Source: Paracyclopina nana (taxonomy: Eukaryota; Arthropoda; Copepoda; Cyclopoida; Cyclopettidae). Taken from it: a stretch of DNA of 64,000 nt. The stretch is taken from contig JAGUCH010000002.1 in NCBI GenBank assembly GCA_019096065.1, positions 11,792,501 to 11,856,500 on the forward strand, in the 5' to 3' direction. Below are positions 33,039 through 43,854 of the stretch, piece after piece. The position numbers were made by a program, and so were the translations under genes. How positions within the stretch are numbered: the first letter of the stretch is position 1; each line of letters starts with the position of its first letter. The notes beneath the pieces are model-generated. The model was not told the DNA's origin, did no database searches, and worked only from the letters and a program-made list of their open reading frames with translations.

Positions 33039-35420
33039 TCACTCGTTTGAAGTCATATTAGCGCTGTTCCTCTGCAAAAGCGGCACGGACTCTTCGACGT
33101 CACCATCATCGTCCTCAGTGTTTCTTAGCTTTCCAATGGGCTATTTGAAATTTGAAATTTTAATTATTACTTCTACTGTGATCGAAGCATTATTACTGGG
33201 ACGCTCCTCTCGATGTTGGCCTCTTCGTCATTTTCGAGGCTGGGCACGCGAATGTTGTTTAGGGTGTCATCTCCATCGGAGGTTAGCGGCTGTCTCTGCG
33301 CACTTTCATGCACCACCTCGACCTGAACAATCTCATCTTCTTGAATAACGGAGCGTTCTCGCAGGAGGCTTTTGCGTCGCTCTTGGGCCGTTCTTGGTTT
33401 AATTTGGGCTGTAGGAGGATCCCGCACTGGCCTAGCTCGTGAATTGGAGGATGAAGACGACCTCTGTGGAACTGGGTTGGCAACGCTCACTTGTCTGTCA
33501 CCGCAGTGGCAACGTGGGGACTGGCAGCTCTCTTCGGTGGAAAACGTACGAGCTGATTGCAGCCTGCCATGATTGGAAGTCCGATCACGACTTGCGTGGT
33601 GGTGACGAGTGCGCCGTGACTTGCGCCCTATTTCAATAATGAACTGCATATACATGCAAATGATGAAAAAGCCCGCTAATTAATTACCAGAGGAGGATCT
33701 GTGACGGCTTTTTCGCTGCCGATCCGCGACGTCATCGACGACGATTCTTCGCGAGGATCTCGAGGATGAGACCTGATTGCTGTTGGTGGCTTTCACTTTG
33801 TCGGCTTTTTTCTTGGCTCGCATTTTCTGCTCGTTCGCGAGCGCCTCCCGTTTCTCCAACTGCACAACCATCAGCCGGTAGAACTAGGCTCAATTATAGC
33901 AAATTATGGCTGAAGAAATGAGCATGCCAAAAATATGCAGCACGTAGTACCTGCAGAGTGATGACCAGTGTGTTTTTGCAGGTGAAGAAAATGTTCATGT
34001 AGGAGATGAGCTCGTAGTAGGTGATTAAAAGGAGGCGAAAAACGAAGAAAGGCGCGTCCTGCAATATGATATTGAGGAGGATCTCCCACACGTCAATGGA
34101 GCAGCAAATCTCCTTCGCCCTCTGCAACTTGGTGGGGTTCTCAATTTTGGGCGGTGGATTTTTGCTCGGCGTGAGCAGCACGGTAAATTGCAATAAACTC
34201 CAGGACCAAATGGTCAGCACCATAATGCAGAGCACCTTGTTCGTGTTCACCTTTTCGTCCTGATCAAATCGGAATGAGAGTTTGCACCAATCAATCGGGG
34301 GGAAACTTACTTTGAAAGAGTCGAAAAATTCAATGATGTCCGCCGCCGTGCCAATGCAGACAAGTAGCAACTGGGCCAATTGGTCACGCGTCAAATCTCC
34401 CTTGGGAAGCATCCAACGGCCGATGATCAAAATCAACATGAGAAACTGCTCAATGATAACCACCAGTGTGTCGGTGTCAACGGGTATGGCTATATTTTCC
34501 AAATCAAGTGGGATCTACAAAAAATTCATCAACCAGATCTGCGCTCGTGCAAACTCATCGACATGGGCCGATATCGAAAAAGGCAAACATGCTTCATTTT
34601 CGCGTGTAGCTTTCCAAAAAGCAGCCAAAACGCGACGAGAATCAGCAGCCAAAACGAGGAGAAAGCTCCAAGGATGGCCAAGAGAAACTTTTCACTTTGG
34701 TCGCCGATGGCTGCAAAAGCCATCACGGATGATCCAAAAGTGAGGCCAATCCAGACAAAGATCAAATGCGCGACTTTCACTACTGCAGTTGTGTGCAATG
34801 GGCTGATTTCGCCCATTGAAGGCGGAGAGATGTCAATGAACGCAATTTGGTGCAATCTTTCTTGCTCCATGATTGGAAGCTCCGGACACGCAACTGATAA
34901 CTTACCCCAACATCTTTGAGAACACCCAAATCTACGTTGCTGCTGGAATTGCTGATAACAGCTTCCTGGTCAGCATTGTCTTCCCCGCCAATCGCTGCTA
35001 AAGATGGAGATAAGGAGGTGGAAAAAGTATCCAGTATCTCTGTGGTCGTCGCTTCTGAGCTCATCAGCTCCATGCTTTCTTTTTTCGCCAATCTGGTGTC
35101 CAATTTGTCCAATTCAATCAGCCAAATGGAGGGGCACACAGATGCCAAATATAGAAAAATAGAAGGGCAAAACCTAAAAGAAGCAACAATTAAGGCACTA
35201 AAAATGACACTACTTGACGCACTGACCATTTCCATTCTTGGGTCTTTTTTATGGCCAAGGTGAAGACACCCTCAAAACCCAAAATGAGGATGGTTGTGGA
35301 CAAGTACCAGTACCAGGGGTCATTTTTAATGGTCACCACGCGGTAGATGGCAATCACGCCGTGCGCGGAAAATATAATGCGCGTGATGATAGCCTTGATT
35401 GTGTCAATAAAAGAGGCCAT
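33039..35420 (-). CDS. TMEM26: TMEM26-like multi-pass membrane protein
   Basis: Seven exons: 35227-35420, 34906-35173, 34311-34514, 33951-34259, 33688-33883, 33197-33627 and 33039-33140. All join in phase and give 567 aa. Family matches include EWKWFCPSIFLYLASVCPS, FLMLILIIGRWMLPKGDLTR, CIGTAADIIEFFDSF and NTLVITLQFYRLMVVQLE, spread over about eight membrane helices. Human TMEM26 is about 368 aa; this protein is longer through a Lys/Arg/Ser-rich cytosolic tail (about 375-567) without recognisable domains. TMEM26 function is poorly known; it marks the surface of some cell types. A separate ORF lies inside the 391-nt second intron. The stop at 33039 overlaps a GTGAGT donor, so a longer C-terminus is possible. 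Confidence 0.85.
34529..34870 (-). CDS. Two-helix membrane ORF nested in a TMEM26 intron
   Basis: A 113-aa ATG-led ORF on the same strand as its host, wholly inside the second TMEM26 intron (34515-34905). It has a polar start (MEQERLHQIAFIDISPPSM), two hydrophobic helices (about residues 30-53 and 58-85) and a basic tail (KLHAKMKHVC). This charge pattern is what a real small membrane protein would show. I recognise no family. No donor after the ORF would let it serve as a TMEM26 exon, but an acceptor at its ATG (ATCATGGAG) would be in phase with exon 2, so a truncated TMEM26 isoform is the alternative. Confidence 0.45.
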   Translation of the reverse strand: MEQERLHQIAFIDISPPSMGEISPLHTTAVVKVAHLIFVWIGLTFGSSVMAFAAIGDQSEKFLLAILGAFSSFWLLILVAFWLLFGKLHAKMKHVCLFRYRPMSMSLHERRSG

Positions 35421-35960
35421 TGTTCGCAGGACGACGGCCCGCCGTCGACTAAAAGGGCTTTAAAGGACGACGAAAACCTCTACATTCATTGAGCAGTAGA
35501 AAGAAGCTCAAAATTCGTTTTACAATTAGGTTGCATTATGGCCGCTGATGTGATGTTACGGAAGTGCATAAACGCAGCGTAGATTTGAACTCGTTACAGT
35601 TACGTCCAAATCATCAATTTTTGTAATTAAGGTAGCTTTATAAAAAACAAATTCAAGCAGAAAAAATTCAAATTCCATTTTTTAATCTGGCCTAACACAA
35701 CTACTCAACGTAAAATGGCTTAAAGGAGCAATTCAAACAGCTACCAAAATGTTCAAGGTAGCAAACAGAGATTAATTACGATGGATTAATTGAGTGGCAG
35801 GAAAATATTTTACGCTCTAACTTTTTGCAACCTGGCAAAGGATTTGTCAGATTTCACATTTTCATGTAGGCATGGTTTACATGCATGTCAATAAAAACCA
35901 TTTTGCCAACATCAGCAAAATATCGCTCGATATTTTAATCATAATATCGCAGGTGGGATA

Positions 35961-36871
35961 TACTAAAATGCGCGACATGCGCGACATGCGCGACATGCGC
36001 GACAAACTACTAAAATGCGCGAGATGCGCGACTACTAAAATGCGCAACATGCGCGACAAACTACTAAAATGCGCGACATGCGCGACTCCTAAAATGCGCG
36101 ACATGCACAAATACTAAATTATGGGACAACCAAAAGTACTTGGACTATTAATCCATTATTAATGCAAGAATTATATGCAGTCTGTCCGTTCAAAATTGGA
36201 CAATGCTGTAGCCAAAAGTTTATGTTATGAATTCATGAATTTCGAGGCATAATGGGTATAGGTGGAAAGCTTGAACATTTGGACACCTTTTTTATTTTTT
36301 GACCGCATTTAAAGTATTTTTTTCTATTTTGACAAAAAAAAGATGGGGAAAGACTCAAAGCTTTCCAATGAGATTAATTAAGTCCAGTATTTCTTGATAA
36401 TGTAACCCAAAGTTTAGATTCCCACACCGTCCAATTTTGAAAGGACAGAGTACAGACTGTACAATAACAGGCAAAAAAAGGAAAAATGATAATTCTATTT
36501 TTAAGTCTAACATTGAATTTTTTTTCAATTCTTACTTTTTTTCAATTCTAACAATTTTTTTTGTCATTTCTAATATTGCATTGTTTTATCTCCTCTCTGA
36601 TAACTACGCCATAATTTTGGCCGTTACTTTAGGTGAAGAGCTACATCAATGTAATATTTATGAAAAAGCATGACAAATAATCAGTAATAGTAAATAGAAA
36701 AAATAATTCAAGAAGAGGTAAACTAAACATAATTTTTTGCTTGTCGCGCATTTTAGTAGTCGCGCATGTCGCACATTTTAGTAGTCGCGCATGTCGCGCA
36801 TTTTAGTAGTCGCGCATGTCGCGGATTTTAGTTGTTTGTTGCGCTTGTCGCGTATGTCGCGCATTTTAGTA
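35961..36871. mobile_element. Foldback element with GCGCGACAT tandem arms (911 bp)
   Basis: Both ends begin TACTAAAATGCGCGACAT when read inwards. The left arm (to about 36115) and right arm (from about 36745) are short tandem arrays of ATGCGCGAC and ACTAAAATGCGC words in opposite orientation. The centre is an unrelated AT-rich stretch of about 620 bp. A single strand could fold into a long stem. The outer TA may be the target duplication. It has no coding capacity. Confidence 0.7.
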
Positions 36872-37029
36872 CATACCATCGCGGGAGAACAAGGAATATT
36901 TGCGATGTCGGGCAAAAAACAAAAATGCATAATCAAATTTTTAATAATTTATAACCACCAGTACTAGTTAAATATACTCAATTTATTTTCAGCCTACAAT
37001 ATCTTTTCGAAAAGGTAGATTGGAAAACG

Positions 37030-37660
37030 CATCCATTTTGGCTTTAAGGAGCCGATACATTCACATCGAGCCCCTAAAATAATGCATTGCATTTGACACC
37101 ATTTTTCAATTGGGTTAGGTTCGATTGGGTTTTGTATATTAGAGCTCAAAAAGCACCCATTTTTTATCTCTGAGTTGGCCGAAATAATTCATTTTGAGCC
37201 CCTAAATGAAATCGGAATTTCACACAATTTTTGAGTGAGGTTATATTTTGTTAAATTTGATTGGGTTTGATTAGGTTAGAGCTGAAAAAAGCACCTATTT
37301 TTGCTCTGAGCAGGCCAAAAAATTTGTTTTGAGCCCCCAATGAAATAGGAATTTCATTCCATTTTTCAGTGAAGTTTGATTATGTTAGATTTGATTGGGT
37401 TTAGTTAGGCTTGATTGGGTTTAGTTAAGGCTAAAAAAACTTCCATTTATGCTCAGTGCATGAGCTGGCCAAAATAATTTATTTTGAGCCCCCAATGAAA
37501 CTGGAATTTCGCTCCATTTTTCAGTGAGAGTGGATTTCGTTTGCTTTGAGTTAAACAAAAATCATTTTTCTTTTGAGCAGGTCCAAAATATTTTTTTTTG
37601 GAGTCCCCAATGTTTTTTGTATTTGACCGCATTTTCACGGAAAAAGATCATTTCTGAGCC
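37030..37660. repeat. Degenerate 115-150 bp tandem repeat
   Basis: About four and a half diverged units share the words GAGCTGGCCAAAATAATT, TTTTGAGCCCCCAATGAAAT, GGAATTTCACTCCATTTTT and TTTGATTGGGTTT. Unit starts are near 37050, 37171, 37308, 37461 and 37576. Divergence is high, so the array is old. Confidence 0.7.
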
Positions 37661-38950
37661 TCTTATCTTTTTTGGAAGTTGTCCGTTTTTCAGTGAAAAT
37701 CAAGATGATCTATGGGGAGCAAAAGACAGACAAAATGCAATAGATGGTGCTGAATTTTTGGTTCTTTGGCGTACGAGTAAGCGTGCGTAGCAATTGCGGC
37801 AAAAATAGCGCTTCGAACAAAAAGTAAACAAAAAGTTTTTTAGAGTTGTAGGCAACAAAATGACAAAGAAAGCTCTCTTTTTGAGCTTGTAACAGTACAA
37901 TTGATTCAAGGAACAGAATGGTACCATTTTGAGCAAGATTCATGAAAGTCAAGAAATTTTGGATCATGAGTCACATCATATCCAGACCTGAGCATGAAGG
38001 ATCGAATAAGAAAAAATAGCCTTACTTTTTGCAGCTCCACTCTGTGTGCGTTCAAAACAAACAAGTTCATCTAGTGTGGGTTCAATAAAAAGAGCCAGTT
38101 TTTTGACAAATAAGCCATTTCTTGCAATGAATTGAGGAAAAAGTACTTTCTGGTAATCATGATGGCCATGCTATAGTTGTTGTACTGGCATGGCAAAAGC
38201 TAAGAAAATTGGAAAAAGCCAGCCCAAAAGTAGTGAATTGTCCCTAATTTCTAGAAATAGTCCTCAAAAACTTGATAATATCTTTGAATCTAGGGCTTTG
38301 AAAATAGGTATTCTTAGCATAGGAAATCTTTTAAACTACAAGTAGTTTAGAGAACCAAGGAGAACCAAAAGATACTGCACCTCTATTCAGAGAACCAGCC
38401 AATTTTAATTGAGAGTCCACCTAGACAAGGCAGTTCTCAGCCCTCCATGGTTTCAACTAAAATCCGCTAGCAGAAATATGGTACTTCTAGTTTCGCCCTA
38501 TAGCAATAAGGTGAGTTCTTGTCGCTGCTTTACTATAGCACACAGTATGACTGAGCTTCAAAACAAAATTTTGTTAGAAATCGGTGGATTTCACAATTTG
38601 CATATCCAACCTTAAAGTAGCAAAAAGTGCCCAAATTGCAGACTTTTTAAAAAAGACAAAACGTATCTGGGAGCTCCGTTGAAAGCGCGTGAGATTAGCC
38701 CGCTTGCTTCCATGACTGACACATCACTTGAGCTCACGCGCCTATGTACTAAGAACTACTGGCGCCACCTAAGCTAAGACAAACAGATTTGGTGACTTTA
38801 GCATGCAAAACTTGCGTCAAGAACTCACTTACGAGACCTCCCTGGTGAAAATAATCTTTTTGGGGCCTCTAACAGAGACCTACATAGGAAGAAAAGTGCT
38901 ACTTCTTGCATTCTCTCAGCATTGAGCACTCGAGCGCGCGCAAAGTGGTA

Positions 38951-39890
38951 CTGCAGTACTGCTACAAATGATTGCTGAGATATGCAGCGAACACGATCAC
39001 AGCGAACACGGGCGATCACAGCGAACACAGCAAACACTGCACTGGCGATCACAGCGAACACGGGCGATCACAGCAAACATAGCAAACACGGGCGATCACA
39101 GCAAACACGGGCGATCACAGCAAACACGGGCAATCACAGTGAACACTGGCAATCACAGCAAACACGGGCAATCACAGTGAACAAGGGCAATCACAGCAAA
39201 CACAGGCAGTCACAGCAAACACAGGCAATTACAGTGAATACAGGCGAACACGGGCAATCACAGCAAACACAGGCAATCACAGCGAACACAGGCAATCACA
39301 GCGAACACGGGCGAACACTGGCAATCACAGCGAACATGGGCGATCTCAGTGCTACTGCAGTACTGCTACAAATGATTGCTGAGATATGCAGCGAACACGA
39401 TCACAGCGAACACGGGCGATCACAGTGAACACAGCAAACACTGCACTGGCGATCACAGCGAACACGGGCGATCACAGCAAACATAGCAAACACGGGCGAT
39501 CACAGCAAACACGGGCAATCACAGTGAACACGGGCAATCACAGCAAACACGGGCAATCACAGTGAACAAGGGCAATCACAGCAAACACAGGCAGTCACAG
39601 CAAACACAGGCAATTACAGTGAATACAGGCGAACACGGGCAATCACAGCAAACACAGGCAATCACAGCGAACACGGGCAATCACAGCGAACACGGGCGAA
39701 CACTGGCAATCACAGCGCGAACATGGGCGATCTTAGTGCTACTGCAGTACTGCTACAAATGATTGCTGAGATATGCAGCGAAAACGATCACAGCAAACAC
39801 TGGCGATCACAGCAAACACGGGCGAATACAGCGAACACAGCAAACACTGGCAATCACAGCGAACACTGGCGATCACAGTGAACATTTAAT
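38951..39890. repeat. Minisatellite with 19-bp unit and higher-order repeat of about 390-400 bp
   Basis: The basic unit is ATCACAGCAAACACGGGCG with variants (GCGAACAC, GTGAACAC, GGCAATCAC). A distinct marker (CTGCAGTACTGCTACAAATG, followed by ATTGCTGAGATATGCAGCG) interrupts it at 38951, 39355 and 39742. The first two higher-order units also agree in the order of variants, showing amplification of blocks. The open frames across it are by-products of a unit lacking stops. Confidence 0.85.
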
Positions 39891-41789
39891 TTAATTTTCA
39901 TTCTTGTTGAGGTTGGACAGAGCAACCCGAGTCTTTGGAGGCAAGAAAGATCCACCTTGACCAACTATCACTGCTAGCCAAGCCAGCGGTCAATGCGCAT
40001 GGAGAACAAGGTGTCAGAAGGGCGACAAGCCCTGATGGGATAGCTGCGGCCTAACAAAGGCCAGACGTGGCCTTTGCAAGACTGCAAGATTCTCGATTTT
40101 CCCGCAAACAATGAAAGCGTAACATTTATACTACTATATCACAAAACCTTTTTCTCAAGGCTCATCCTCGACAATTCTATCTATCTAAAACTTTTGCTTG
40201 CATTTGTTCCCTGCCTAAGCAGTCGCGGCCAACTAAAATGCGTGAGAGCTATTTGCATTTCCACCTTGATAATTAATTAAGGCTCGGTTCACGTGTACTT
40301 TTTAATGAAAGATAATTCATAATTTTTGGCAAGAAATGCTTAAGATTATTCTTCTCAGTTAAAGAATTATATGCCATAATTTTGGCTGTAACCTAATCTA
40401 AACATATGGAGCTCTCTCAATGTGAAACAAAAAAGGTGACTAAGAATCAATAATCGAAAAAAAATATTTTAGGAAGAAGTTACATAAGACTTTTTTTGCA
40501 TTTTAGCTGTCTGTTGCATGGTTGCAAAAAACTTCAAGTAAAATATTTTCTTATTTTGTGAAAAAGGTCATTTGACAAAAAGTAATGTATGATCAACTTG
40601 AAACTTAAGTAAAATTGAAGCTGCCAAAATTTAAAATAGTGTGAGGTCAAGCCTTATGCCTTCCACACAAATTAGGTCAAAATAAAACTTGAGAAGTTAA
40701 AGAAGTCAAATTGAGCACTCCCAATAGTGCTTCAGGCAGAAAATTATTACTAACTTTCATTTTGTAAATATCATGATATAGGCAAAATGTGAAGGGCGGG
40801 CTGAACACCACTCCCAATAAAATGCTTCAGTCACTTTGTAAATAGTATTGCAGTTTGTGTTAAGTGGGATGAAGGTTCAAATCCCATCTAAGGAAAAATA
40901 GGTTTGGAGGCAATCCCAAATTGTTGCTCAACTTTTTCTTTGAATTAAAATGCTCAGAGTTGGTGCTTAGATGGCTTCGGCCCACCCTCCAACAACTAAA
41001 AAATCATGATGGAACTATGAACTGCTCAGCCCTCTAAGCTAATAGTAATATTTTTACTATAAGCGCGGGAAAAAGGCCAATTTGAGAAGAGTATTTTGCA
41101 AAAACAGAAAATGCTCACTTTTAAATTTACTTGCAGTTGATCTGATTTTTATGGCATCAGCAGATGAAGGCTCATTTTGTGGCTCTCCTTATATGACAGG
41201 TTTTTCCTGCATTTACTTTTGTTGGTGCTGGTGTACAATTCAGATCCTTCTGTGATCTCAGCCTCAAAAGTGGAACCTTGATGACCTCAAACCTTTCCTC
41301 TCAAATGCTAGAAACCCTAACTATTCTAGCAACTTTTACAGTTTGACTGCTGGTTTTGACTAAACTGCTTTAAAAGAAGTTAAAAAAATTTGTCCGAAAA
41401 ATCTGCCAGAATCAAGCAGAAATAGGGTGCACAGTGGACAAAAAAGCCGTTTTCGCGCTCACTAGAAATTCGGTCAAATAGCCGAATTCTCATTTCAAAA
41501 CCAATTTTCAGCATCTTATTTGAATGACTTCTTGACTACTTGAAAGTTTCAAAATTAGTAGATATTAATAATTTAAGATGAAAGTTTGCCTGAAATAACA
41601 ATTTTTCTTGGCTGAAGTCCATTTTTGGAAAAATAGTAGAAGAGCCATATTTGGCTATTTTCAGGCAGCTACAACTTTTGCTTGAAATCAAATGTAATCA
41701 AGGTACTGTGACAAAAAAATAGCCAAGTCACCATTTTAGGATAATCAATTGAAATTGAGCGTGGAAATTTGCGGAATGAGGAGCGTATA

Positions 41790-42331
41790 TACTAATACCG
41801 CACACAAACGCAACGCAACGCACACTACTAAATACCGCACACTACTAAATACCGCACACAGCTAAAAAATGGATATGCAGTTGAAAAAATTGGCTGGCAA
41901 TTATTCTTATACTCTCATATTTAAAATAAATTGTTTTCACTTAGTGCTTCACACGGCTAGTTAAAAGCTTGTTCTCATAAACATCTCTATAAGGTAAGCA
42001 AGGCACTTTGCACGCTTATATCTTAGCATCTACTCGTCCGATTGGAACCAAAATTGGAGGAATTCATAAGGACATATTGAAGAGTCTTCATGCCAATTTT
42101 CATCCGGAAAGTGAGGCAAATCAGTTAAGCAAGGGAGAAAAATCAGCATTATTCAATATGCTCTAATGAATACCTCTTTGGTTCCAATCGGCTCAGTACT
42201 TACTAAATTATGAGCTTCCAAAGTTAGTTACATGACAAAATTATATGGACAAAAAAATGGACCTTCTTTCAGCCAAATTTTTCATCCTTTGATTAATTAA
42301 TTACAATAAACATAGTGTGCGGTATTTAGTA
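41790..42331. mobile_element. Foldback element with ACTAAATACCGCACAC arms, copy 1
   Basis: The left arm starts TACTAATACCGCACAC and contains the word CAAACGCAACGCAACGCACA, then two more ACTAAATACCGCACAC units. The right end is GTGTGCGGTATTTAGTA at 42315-42331. The interior carries a relative of the 31.7-kb MITE (AAGCAAGGCACTTTGCACGC near 41997 with an inverted partner near 42190). It has no ORF. Confidence 0.65.
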
Positions 42332-42339
42332 GGCAAACA

Positions 42340-42566
42340 TACTAAATACCGCACACACTAAAAAACAGCAAAAAGTTAAAATATGTTCGTTCTAATGCTT
42401 ACTCGTGTTTCTAGTTACTAAAAAATAATTTATGTTTTCCTCAAGCCTGTTTCATAAGTTTATTGATATGATATGTAGTATAATATTAGAAGTAGTTTAG
42501 CAGTATTTAGTAGTGTGCGGTATTTAGTAGTGTGCGTTGCGTTGCGTTTGCGTGCGGTATTTAGTA
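42340..42566. mobile_element. Foldback element with ACTAAATACCGCACAC arms, copy 2
   Basis: It starts TACTAAATACCGCACAC at 42340, only 8 nt after the end of copy 1. It ends with the complement of the long arm (TGCGTTGCGTTGCGTTTGCG near 42532, then GCGGTATTTAGTA). It may be a second short copy, or copy 1 and copy 2 may be one 777-bp element with an internal palindrome. Confidence 0.55.
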
Positions 42567-42739
42567 TGCACCAATGAGGAGCTATGATAGCCTGTTTTTA
42601 GCTTTTGGCTATAAGAAAAAGTTGCTACGTCGCGACTTTTTCGGGGTGAGTGTTAAAGCGTCATTTTTAACCACTCTGGGGTGGTTTTTTACCTTCAGTC
42701 TACCAAGAAATAAAAGCAGCGCCATGCTCATGGCAATTT

Positions 42740-42815
42740 TTGTCCTATTCCTTTGAACCCAGCCATCATTGTTTGATCTCTTCAACAGATTTGGTTGCTT
42801 TCTCCTCCAAGACCT
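42740..42815 (-). pseudogene. Decayed duplicate of part of the LRAT-like gene
   Basis: The stretch around GAACCCAGCCATCATTG at 42755 matches 43535-43610 inside exon 1 of the neighbouring gene. It shares GATCTCTTCA, CAGATTT and TTCTCCTCCAAG in the same order, with small deletions. On the minus strand it recalls the parent peptide (NNDGWV versus FNDGWV). It is too short and frame-broken to function. Confidence 0.65.
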
Positions 42816-42955
42816 CCACACCAAACATTGATAAAAAAGTTGAACTCTTTCAATTTATGCTGCATATTACAAGTATTAGAAAGTATCTTTCCAAAAGTCA
42901 TGCTGTGAGAATTTATTGCAAAAATAGAAAACCCGGAAGCTAGGCTTCAGCACAT

Positions 42956-43802
42956 TTATCGAAACAAATTTCCCACAAAATTGATAGGAGCAGCCACCCA
43001 GGGCAACCTCACCCCACCTAAGGGAGTGTCCACTTCAAGACCATCTGAGCCAATCTTTCCACCAAAGCCAAGTAGATGGGCTTCAGCGTTGCCACCTCTA
43101 AAGCCCACACCAGTATTGACATTGAGATCAACATGGGCTGCAACAACATTGCCATAGTTGGCTTCCATGTGAACAAGGGAGGCATTGGCTCCAGCATACA
43201 ATCCAGGTCCAGCAATGGCCTCAGCCTCGGCAGTGGGACCTCGAATACCTGCTTGTAACAGCCCATTGCCAACTTGTCCTCGTCGCTCCCCAGTGCTTGC
43301 ACATGCATAAGCTTGACCATCATGAGCAACAGCAAGAGTTCTGCTGCATTCCTTGTCATCTGGAGTGCCTTGAATGAGCAATATTTTGTTATTTATGTTT
43401 ACTAGCTTTTACACTCAACCTACCAGCATCAAGCATATGATTGAGCCTGTAGTTCTTATCAGTCAACCAGGAAATGAAATCAATGCCATACTTTTGGCAG
43501 TTGTCACCAGTGATGCCATAAGTTCTATTGCTTCGAACCCAGCCATCATTGAACTCATTGATCTCTTCATCAGATTTAGTAGTCTTACCAACAATTTCTC
43601 CTCCAAGGGCTCCAGCACCACTGGCAGCCTGTCCTCCATATGATTTTTTGATCACATTAGGGCTATTCTTGTCCCCTTTGCTTGCACCCTGAATCTCATA
43701 CCAGTAACCAGTTCCATAGCCATCATCCACTAGCACTGCCCAATGATGCCCCACACAAACCTCAAGGGGCTTTCTGCCCAACTTCACATAACGTGTTGAC
43801 AT
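42956..43802 (-). CDS. LRAT/NlpC-P60-like (permuted papain fold) protein
   Basis: Exons 43424-43802 and 42956-43368 (55-nt intron) give 263 aa. The first domain has GHHWAVLVDDGYGTGYWYEIQG (His20) and GITGDNCQKYGIDFISWL (Cys102). This is the His...NC order of LRAT-type permuted papain folds, which act as acyltransferases or thiol hydrolases. The second domain is Gly/Ala-rich and repetitive (AEAIAGPGLYAGANASLVHM, LGFGGKIGSDGLEVDTPLGG), a module I have seen paired with this fold in invertebrates but cannot name. There is no signal peptide. A TATA box lies 45-52 nt upstream of the ATG. Substrate unknown. Confidence 0.7.
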
Positions 43803-43846
43803 GTTCTCTTGAAATCTTTAAATGAAGAGCTTGATGTTCCAGCCTC

Positions 43847-43854
43847 TTTTTATA
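43847..43854 (-). promoter_or_regulatory. TATA box of the LRAT-like gene
   Basis: TATAAAAA on the minus strand, 45-52 nt upstream of the ATG at 43802. This places the start of transcription about 20 nt before the ATG. Confidence 0.6.

Larger units (their letters stand above)
35421..42955. other. 7.5-kb gene-free repeat island
   Basis: No gene is supportable. AT-rich sequence carries two foldback element families (35961-36871; 41790-42331 and 42340-42566), a degenerate tandem repeat (37030-37660), a higher-order minisatellite (38951-39890), a MITE relative (41993-42237) and a pseudogene fragment (42740-42815). The remaining 39.9-41.8 kb shows nothing I can name. Confidence 0.6.

Noticed and set aside
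35961-36115. ORF of repeated MRDMRDMRD peptides
   Set aside because: It is the by-product of the ATGCGCGAC tandem array in a foldback arm.
38951-39890. CRISPR-like array
   Set aside because: The units are contiguous variants of one 19-bp word without unique spacers, in a eukaryotic repeat island.
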